Below, piece by piece: positions 14,551 through 19,530 of a stretch of 19,530 nucleotides of DNA. The DNA lies in NCBI GenBank assembly GCA_012032575.1, contig JAAUSP010000072.1, positions 1-19,530 of the forward strand, in the 5' to 3' direction. Numbering within the stretch: the first letter of the stretch is position 1; every line of letters begins with the position of its first letter. The notes under the pieces were generated by a model. That model saw nothing but the letters and a program-made list of their open reading frames with translations. It had not been told where the DNA came from and did no database searches. The stretch comes from Anaerolineales bacterium (GTDB taxonomy: Bacteria > Chloroflexota > Anaerolineae > 4572-78 > J111). Made by a program: the position numbers and the translations under genes.

Positions 14551-16365
14551 TTATTTCTTACTTCTTATTTCTATATCTTTCAACGACTTTTCCAGATCGT
14601 TAATCAATTTGTTCGTTTCGGCCAAAAATGAACCGACGACCGCATCGCTGCCGGGAGCAAAGCGGCCAATGTCAATTTGGGCCAGCGTCTCCTGGACCCG
14701 GTCAATCAAAGCAGAGTCGAGCCTGGTCGTTTTAAGCAGATTGACCAAACTATCATTGGTGAGACCGGCGGTAGGCCGACTCAATTTGTCGGACAAATAA
14801 CCTAGCAAGGCCCGATGAGCGGCGGCATAACTATCAACGCCGGCCCGCTGCGATTCGGCCAGGATTTTTTGCGCTACCCGTCGGGCGTTCTGACTGCGGG
14901 CATAAGCCGTGTTGGTCAACAGATACTGCCGCCGGTTTTGCCACATCCACATACCGCCCACCAGCAGCACCGGCAAAACCCAGGCGGTCCAATAAAGCGG
15001 CTGGTTGAGCAGAGAAGTCTCTTCGCTGTCCAGCATTGCCGGGGCCGGCTTGATGTGGCGAATATCGGCGGCCAGCACGGCAACTTCCTGCTTGTTGGGA
15101 CCGGCCGCAACCACCGGCGGCGGCAAATCCTCGCCCTGACCGGGTTGAACCATCACTGGAATCGGCTGGCTGTTCATGGTGCGATACTGGCTTGCTTCGA
15201 GATCAAAATAGGTAAAGCTAATCGGCGGAATGGTGTAACTGCCGGACTGACCGGGCACAATTAATCGCTCAAAGCGGCGGGTCCCGTAAACGCGGTCTCC
15301 CTGAATTTCGACAATACTTTGGGCCTGGCTTTCAAAAACGCGCCAGTTGGGCAGTTCGGGCAGGGGTGGTTCAACCAGCGCCTCAATATTGCCCGCGCCT
15401 TTTATTTCCACAATCAAGGTGATCGGCTCGTTGACGACCGTCTCATTTTTGCTCAAACCGGCCCTTATTTCATACTGGCCGACAGCCCCTTTGAAGTCAG
15501 CCGGTGCGCCATCGGGCAGCGACTGCACCTCAACGGTTATGGCTTCGGTTTCCAGCACAATATCCTGATAGGGAAAGTTGGGAATCACAATTTTGGCCGG
15601 GGAAATTGTCACCGGGCCAAGGTTGGCTGGAAAAAGGGCCGTGCGAATTTCCGTTACCAGATAATCCCGGCCGCCGACAGTTATATTATAGGTGGGCTGG
15701 TTGACAATGGTCTGGCTCCAAAAGTTGGTAAACGAGGGCGGCTGATAATCCGGCTGGCCGATAAACCCGGCGGACTGGTACAGCTTGAAAGTGTAAGTGA
15801 CCTGTTGACCCAGGTAAGGCTGCAAGTTATCAACGTCAGCCTCGACAAAAAAATCCTGGCTGCCCAGCGTCCCCGGCTCGACGGCGGGAGGGACTGTGGG
15901 GGTGGGCAGCGGCGCACTGCTGGTCACCACCCGAATGTCTATTGGTTCGGTCTGGTAAATCTGGCCGTTCAGGTTGATGATAACCGGGCTAATCACCAGC
16001 CCGCCTTCACGCAGCGGTTGCAGGGTATAGATAAACACTCCCTGCGTGGTCAAATCGCCGTTGATAATGCTGACCTGGGTGGAGGTGCTGCTGTTGACCA
16101 CCACAAAATCGGTCAATTGGGTTAAATCGGGGTTGGGAATATCCAAAAAATCGCCGGTGACGGTGACGGTGAGGGTAAGCTGCTCTTTGGTGGACAGAAT
16201 GGTCCGATCTACGGTGGCCGTGATCGGCACCTGATCCTGGGCCAGGGCTAAAGGAGTCCGGCCTCCAGAAAAGATCAGCGTCAACAAAAAAGCCGTTATC
16301 ACATAAAATGTAAAACGTGAAACGTGAAACGTGAAACGTGAAACGTGGCCCCTGACACCCAACAT
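14551..16365 (-). CDS. batD: BatD-like oxygen-tolerance membrane protein
   Basis: A 604-residue envelope protein matching BatD in layout and position. A hydrophobic export signal (about 21-42) follows an unusual repeat-derived tail. Then come several beta-sandwich domains outside the membrane (phrases such as ITATVDRTILSTKEQLTLTV, the Pro-rich linker PLPTPTVPPAVEPG near 152-165, and SGSYTIPPISFTYFD), one membrane helix at about 456-475 (LYWTAWVLPVLLVGGMWMW) and a cytoplasmic helical tail of about 129 residues. The ATG at 16363-16365 is 3 nt after the batC stop. Residues 7-20 repeat HVSRFTF twice because the DNA there is a heptamer array, so the true start could instead be the in-frame GTG just after the array (YVITAF). 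Bat proteins are associated with aerotolerance or envelope stress, but their mechanism is not settled. Confidence 0.88.
   Translation of the reverse strand: MLGVRGHVSRFTFHVSRFTFYVITAFLLTLIFSGGRTPLALAQDQVPITATVDRTILSTKEQLTLTVTVTGDFLDIPNPDLTQLTDFVVVNSSTSTQVSIINGDLTTQGVFIYTLQPLREGGLVISPVIINLNGQIYQTEPIDIRVVTSSAPLPTPTVPPAVEPGTLGSQDFFVEADVDNLQPYLGQQVTYTFKLYQSAGFIGQPDYQPPSFTNFWSQTIVNQPTYNITVGGRDYLVTEIRTALFPANLGPVTISPAKIVIPNFPYQDIVLETEAITVEVQSLPDGAPADFKGAVGQYEIRAGLSKNETVVNEPITLIVEIKGAGNIEALVEPPLPELPNWRVFESQAQSIVEIQGDRVYGTRRFERLIVPGQSGSYTIPPISFTYFDLEASQYRTMNSQPIPVMVQPGQGEDLPPPVVAAGPNKQEVAVLAADIRHIKPAPAMLDSEETSLLNQPLYWTAWVLPVLLVGGMWMWQNRRQYLLTNTAYARSQNARRVAQKILAESQRAGVDSYAAAHRALLGYLSDKLSRPTAGLTNDSLVNLLKTTRLDSALIDRVQETLAQIDIGRFAPGSDAVVGSFLAETNKLINDLEKSLKDIEIRSKK
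14552..14572. repeat. Heptamer tandem repeat at the batD/batE junction
   Basis: Three contiguous units in plus orientation, TATTTCT, TACTTCT, TATTTCT. They cover the last codons and stop of batD just before the batE start, and may supply the purine-rich sequence used as its ribosome site. Confidence 0.65.
16309..16348. repeat. Heptamer tandem repeat CGTGAAA at the start of batD
   Basis: Four exact CGTGAAA units (16316-16343), preceded by a diverged unit TGTAAAA and followed by a partial CGTGG. Three units make 21 nt, seven codons, so the array encodes a repeating HVSRFTF heptapeptide at the N-terminus of BatD if the first ATG is used. Confidence 0.9.
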
Positions 16366-16368
16366 CAG

Positions 16369-17184
16369 TTACCAATCCTGGGCAGGTAAGGGTTTGGGCG
16401 CGCCGCCAAAGCCGCCCTCGCTGCTGCCATCGCCATAGATTTCATTGAGCCGCTCTTGCAGAGTCTGGCTGTTTTGGCCCAGAGCATCCAGCAACTGCTG
16501 CGCCTCTTCCGGCGAAAGTTCCGTACCGTTGCCGGATTGCTGCTGTTCTTCGGGCTGCGAACCGCCACCGGAAGGGGACTGGTTCTGGTCCTCCTGATTT
16601 TGATTGCCGCCACCCTGCTGCTGTTGGTCCCCTTGCTGGCCGCCTTGCTGTTGTTGTTGCTGCTGGCCCTGACCGCCGCCTTGCTGTTGTTGCTGGTCGC
16701 CCTGTCCCTGTCCTTGCTGTTGTTGTTGCTGTTGTTGCTGTTGCTGTTGCTGCTGTTGTTGTTGCAGCATTTGCTGGGCCAGTTCCAGATTGTGCTTGGC
16801 GTCCACATCATCGGGCCGCAGCCGCAGCGCTTCTTTGTAGGCTTCTATCGCCGCTTCCCAATCTTCCATTTTGAAAAAACTATTGCCCAGGTTGTAATTT
16901 CCCTGCTGGGCCAGCTCGGCTTCGGCGGCGCGGAGAGACTGCTGGGTTTGAGCAATCGCCGCCTCGAAATCCTCTTTGCGGTGAAAGGTGTTGCCGGCAT
17001 TGTAATAGGGTTCAGCCAGGTCGGGGTCTTCGCGCTCGGCGGCGGTGTAATTTTTTAGCGCCTCATCATAATTTTCCGCCGCAAATTCTTCATTACCCTG
17101 TTGATTGAAGCCGGCCGCCGAAGGTCCACAGGCCGAAAACAGCACCCCGGCCACCAGTAATATAAACAAATAGCTATATTTCAC
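16369..17184 (-). CDS. batC: BatC-like TPR lipoprotein with polyglutamine region
   Basis: A 271-residue secreted protein. The N-terminus is a lipoprotein signal ending at Cys19 (LLVAGVLFSAC), so it is probably membrane-tethered by lipid on the outer face. Residues about 24-135 form TPR repeats (YYNAGNTFHRKEDFEAAI, YNLGNSFFKMEDWEAAIEAY), a likely protein-binding scaffold. After them comes a run of 17 Gln and a long Gln/Gly-rich stretch (to about 225), then a short acidic helix (SPEEAQQLLDALGQN). BatC proteins commonly have such Gln-rich tails, though this run is long. The start is GTG at 17182-17184, fixed by GAGGAG at 17191-17196. It sits between batB and batD with a heptamer repeat upstream. 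A general TPR lipoprotein is the alternative, but the context supports BatC. Confidence 0.88.
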   Translation of the reverse strand: MKYSYLFILLVAGVLFSACGPSAAGFNQQGNEEFAAENYDEALKNYTAAEREDPDLAEPYYNAGNTFHRKEDFEAAIAQTQQSLRAAEAELAQQGNYNLGNSFFKMEDWEAAIEAYKEALRLRPDDVDAKHNLELAQQMLQQQQQQQQQQQQQQQQQGQGQGDQQQQQGGGQGQQQQQQQGGQQGDQQQQGGGNQNQEDQNQSPSGGGSQPEEQQQSGNGTELSPEEAQQLLDALGQNSQTLQERLNEIYGDGSSEGGFGGAPKPLPAQDW

Positions 17185-17197
17185 AGATAACTCCTCA

Positions 17198-17226
17198 AAC
17201 GTTTAACGTTTTAACGTTTAACGTTC
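17198..17226. repeat. AACGTTT tandem repeat at the batB/batC junction
   Basis: AACGTTT, AACGTTTT, AACGTTT, AACGTTC in a row. Each unit contains the palindrome AACGTT. The array supplies the stop codon and last residues (NVKR) of BatB and ends just before the batC ribosome site. Confidence 0.85.
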
Positions 17227-18269
17227 AATGCTCCGCCGGGGACACTCTCCGGCCTGGGCAACTTTTGACGGACCCGGTCAGGAATGAGTTCGCCGGCAAT
17301 AAGCGCCAAAACTGCCAGCCCCAGGAACCATTGGAAGCGTTCGATACCGCGCGTTTCAAAACGGCTCTCCAGCTCGCCCTTTTGCAGGTCACTGATGGCC
17401 TCGCCCACAAAACCGACTTCGCGGCCATCGGCGGAGGCGCGGAAGTAGCGCCCCCCCGTAGCCAGGGCAATTTCCTGCAAAGTGGTCTCATCCAGGCGGG
17501 TCAAAACGGTTTCGCCCTGGCGGTCCTTTTTGTAACCGGTCAGCGTGCCCAGTTCATCATATTCGGGGATTGGCTCTCCATCGGGCGAGCCAAAACCGAT
17601 GGCATAAATGATGATCCCCTCGTTGGCGGCTTCCTGGGCAAGAGTCGCTACTTCATCGCCAAATTCCGTAGATTCACCATCGGTGAGCAAAATGATGACT
17701 TTTTGGCTGGCTCGCTCTTCATTGAACCCGTTCAGGGCCGTTTTGAGGGCATCGGCCAGGTTGGTACTGGTCCGCGAAATCATGCCCGGATGGGCCGCCT
17801 CCAGGAAAAAGCGGGCGGTCGAAAAATCGGCGGTGAGCGGAAACTGAATATAAGCTGCCCCGGCAAAAACCACCAGGCCAACTTCATTCCCTTCCAGCCG
17901 GTCCATCAATTCCGAAATTTCCAGCTTGGCCCGGGCCAGCCGGTTAGGCTTGAGGTCTTCAGCCAGCATACTCTGCGACACATCCAGAGCCACCATAATT
18001 TCGACCCCGCGCCGTTCCACCACCTCCACCTGTGCTCCCCAGCGAGGCCGGGCCAGGGCCACAATCACCAACGCCAGAGCGACAAACCGCAACCGGATTT
18101 GCCAGCGCCGGCCCGACCAGTTGACCGCCGCACTCAGGCGGGCAATCAACTGCGGCGCGCCCAGACGGTCCAGTGCAGCCTGTTTGCGCTTGCTCAGGTA
18201 AAACAGCAGCAGCGCCAGCAACAGCAGCGGGGCGAAACAGGTTAGATAAAGCGGTTCAGCAAAATCCAT
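17211..18269 (-). CDS. batB: BatB-like membrane VWA protein
   Basis: A 352-residue membrane protein with a von Willebrand factor A domain outside or at the membrane, thought to bind metal and partner proteins. Membrane helices are at about 7-27, 60-77 and 317-335. The VWA domain (about 88-275) has a complete MIDAS: DVSQS (the DxSxS motif), the Thr of RTSTNLADAL, and the Asp of LLTDGES. The C-terminal half carries the typical TRLDETTLQEIALATGGRYFRAS. The start ATG is at 18267-18269. The last residues NVKR and the stop codon come from the AACGTTT repeat, so the C-terminus is probably not under strong constraint. It lies between batA and batC in the same operon. The paired batA/batB arrangement supports the call over other VWA proteins. 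Confidence 0.9.
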   Translation of the reverse strand: MDFAEPLYLTCFAPLLLLALLLFYLSKRKQAALDRLGAPQLIARLSAAVNWSGRRWQIRLRFVALALVIVALARPRWGAQVEVVERRGVEIMVALDVSQSMLAEDLKPNRLARAKLEISELMDRLEGNEVGLVVFAGAAYIQFPLTADFSTARFFLEAAHPGMISRTSTNLADALKTALNGFNEERASQKVIILLTDGESTEFGDEVATLAQEAANEGIIIYAIGFGSPDGEPIPEYDELGTLTGYKKDRQGETVLTRLDETTLQEIALATGGRYFRASADGREVGFVGEAISDLQKGELESRFETRGIERFQWFLGLAVLALIAGELIPDRVRQKLPRPESVPGGALNVKR

Positions 18270-18279
18270 AATCTCTCAA

Positions 18280-18324
18280 AAGGATGAAGGATAAAGAAAG
18301 TTTTTTCATCCTTCCTTCATCCTT
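18280..18324. repeat. Inverted heptamer repeat at the batA/batB junction
   Basis: AAGGATG, AAGGATA, AAGAAAG lie next to each other, and CATCCTT occurs twice to the right. A perfect 12-bp stem pairs 18280-18291 with 18313-18324 across a 21-nt loop containing T6. It fills almost the whole intergenic gap and could be a processing or stability hairpin. Confidence 0.7.
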
Positions 18325-18325
18325 C

Positions 18326-19321
18326 CTACGGTATTGTCCTCAAAATTGTCCGGCGCAGCAAAATTTCCAGGGCTAAAATCAGGGCAGCCGGCACAATAAA
18401 CCAGACGGCTAATTCGCGATAGCGGGTAAAGGTTCTGACCTCCACCTGCGAGCGTTCCAAATCGTTAATCGTGTCATAAATTTCCTGCAAGCCCTCGCCG
18501 TCTTCGGCCCGGAAGTACAGTCCGCCGGTAATATCGGCGATTTGGCGCAGCGTTTCTTCATCAATTTCAGAGTCACGGTACTCCACCCGGCCATCGGGAA
18601 ACGGCAGGGCCGCCGGGCCGGGCCGGGCCGCACCGATGGTATAAACCTTAATATCCAGGGCTTTGGCAATTTGCGCCGCCGTGATCGGGTCAACCTGGCC
18701 GGAGTTGTTGGCTCCATCGGTGAGCAGGACTATCACCCGGCTGTCAGCCTTAGACTCGCGCAGCATGTTTGCTCCGTTAGCCAACCCCAGGCCAATGGCC
18801 GTGCCACTGTCCAGACCAATATCCCACGACACCTGGGTTTCGTCGAGCACGCGCTGGACCACTTTGTAATCGAGCGTGGGCGGCACCTGGCTGAAGGCTT
18901 CGCTAGCAAATATAACAAAGCCAAGCCGGTCGTACTTGCGCTGCCCGATAAATTCGTTGATGACCCGTTTGGCCGCGCCCAGGCGATTCGGGTCAAAATC
19001 CAGGGCGGCCATGCTGCCGGAAATATCCAGCACGATGACGATGTCAATTCCTTCGCCGGTGATGATTTCACGGGCGCTGCCGGCTTGAGGCCGGGCCAGG
19101 GCGATAATCAACAAGGCCAGGCCGATCAGGCGCAGGGCCGGCAAAATAACCCGGCTCCGCTCGCGCAGAGTTGGACCAAGCTGGGCCGCCAGCCGCAAAT
19201 CGGAGTATTGCAGGGCGGCGGGCGGGCGGCGGTTTCGAGTCCACAGCGGCAGCAGGGCCAGCCCCAGCGGAACCAGCAATAACAACAGCAGCCAGGGGGT
19301 CGCAAAATGGAGGGTGGTCAT
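18326..19321 (-). CDS. batA: BatA-like membrane VWA protein
   Basis: A 331-residue membrane protein, companion of BatB. Helices at about 8-28, 60-78 and 305-323 bracket a VWA domain (about 88-275). The MIDAS is complete: DISGS (DxSxS), Thr in SGTAIGLGLANG, Asp in LLTDGANNSG. The ending LRQIADITGGLYFRAEDG is typical of the family. The ATG at 19319-19321 overlaps the TGA of the upstream gene (ATGA), which indicates translational coupling. As first of the two VWA genes it would, in most genomes, follow moxR, a DUF58 gene and a small membrane protein gene. Only the last of these is partly inside the window. A metal-dependent adhesive role in an envelope complex is inferred from the domain. Confidence 0.92.
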   Translation of the reverse strand: MTTLHFATPWLLLLLLVPLGLALLPLWTRNRRPPAALQYSDLRLAAQLGPTLRERSRVILPALRLIGLALLIIALARPQAGSAREIITGEGIDIVIVLDISGSMAALDFDPNRLGAAKRVINEFIGQRKYDRLGFVIFASEAFSQVPPTLDYKVVQRVLDETQVSWDIGLDSGTAIGLGLANGANMLRESKADSRVIVLLTDGANNSGQVDPITAAQIAKALDIKVYTIGAARPGPAALPFPDGRVEYRDSEIDEETLRQIADITGGLYFRAEDGEGLQEIYDTINDLERSQVEVRTFTRYRELAVWFIVPAALILALEILLRRTILRTIP

Positions 19322-19530
19322 AACTGCCCTTCCGTTTCCGGCGCGGCCGGTTCCTCCGGCGCTTCGACAACCTGCGGCGTGGTGATATGGACCACCTGGC
19401 GCGCCCGGTTGACCAGACCCTTTACATTATCAGCGTGAGGGACATAACGGGCAAATTTGACCAGATCGCTTTCGGCAAAGATGTCCATAAACTCGGCGGC
19501 GTCCTCGGCCCGCGCGGGCGAGCGGCGAAA
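19318..19530 (-). CDS. Partial gene upstream of batA, C-terminus only
   Basis: The last 70 codons of a gene whose start lies beyond the window, ending in a TGA that overlaps the batA start. The visible protein includes AAEFMDIFAESDLVKFARYV, then HADNVKGLVNRARQVVHIT and a loose Pro/Glu-rich tail ending in EGQL. The pattern DLVKFA followed by a helix with NRA is like the cytoplasmic C-terminus of small membrane proteins (DUF4381-like) often found between the DUF58 gene and batA. That identity comes from memory of the operon layout, not from a search. It is probably co-transcribed with the bat genes. Confidence 0.6.
   Translation of the reverse strand, partial: FRRSPARAEDAAEFMDIFAESDLVKFARYVPHADNVKGLVNRARQVVHITTPQVVEAPEEPAAPETEGQL

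Noticed and set aside
16600..16765. CAG/CAA-like microsatellite as a non-coding repeat
   Set aside because: It is in frame within batC, uses mixed Gln codons, and matches the Gln-rich region common in BatC proteins.
14450..17226. Possible CRISPR-like direct repeats in the bat operon
   Set aside because: The units are only 7-8 nt, contiguous and without spacers, and no cas gene is present.
17265..18245. Long plus-strand open frame of 326 codons across batB
   Set aside because: It lies antisense to a fully conserved VWA gene with complete MIDAS motifs. Its translation has no recognisable domain and is a by-product of GC-rich codon bias.

Overview
The window looks like the chromosome of a GC-rich, peptidoglycan-building bacterium, most likely a Chloroflexota (Anaerolineae-like) lineage. 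This rests on gene content and style: a SEDS/penicillin-binding fusion, an O-antigen-ligase-like membrane protein with a long TPR tail, a full bat (aerotolerance) operon with a Gln-rich lipoprotein, and many short intergenic repeats. The taxonomic call is inference. No rRNA, tRNA, CRISPR array, transposase or phage gene was seen.

Layout. 1-258: a cluster of small palindromes, then a near-consensus sigma70 promoter. 259-1285 (+): a membrane-anchored beta-propeller-like protein broken by three frame changes. 1320-1676 (-): a small unknown reading frame. 1657-4252 (-): a RodA/FtsW-type glycosyltransferase fused to a class B penicillin-binding module whose catalytic motifs have been lost, read in three frames. 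4253-4512: repeats only. 4513-6578 (-): MTA phosphorylase and an M42 aminopeptidase, behind a perfect TTGACA-17-TATAAT promoter. 6741-9074 (+): a chemoreceptor in an AT-rich island. 9130-11615 (-): O-antigen ligase-like/TPR protein (two frame changes). 11616-11894: a divergent control region with a near-consensus promoter, a large hairpin and a terminator-like hairpin. 11895-13690 (+): aspartyl-tRNA synthetase carrying a C/G-rich repeat inside the gene. 13696-13721: a clear terminator. 13720-19530 (-): the bat operon (upstream partial gene, batA, batB, batC, batD, batE).

How the genes fit together. The SEDS-PBP fusion and the O-antigen ligase-like protein belong to cell-envelope polymer assembly. 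The bat operon encodes two membrane VWA proteins, a TPR lipoprotein, a beta-sandwich membrane protein and a TPR/SH3 protein, which probably form one envelope complex. The MoxR ATPase and DUF58 protein that usually head this operon would lie beyond the right edge. MTAP and M42 are housekeeping salvage and peptide turnover.

Two patterns cut across the window. First, nearly every junction in the minus-strand operons holds a different tandem repeat with a 7-nt (once 8-nt) unit, and some of these repeats are read into protein. Second, about nine frame changes break five otherwise well-conserved genes, most at homopolymers. This suggests uncorrected sequencing indels more than true pseudogenes. The most interesting biology is the SEDS fusion whose penicillin-binding half has Asp and Arg in place of the catalytic Ser and Lys.
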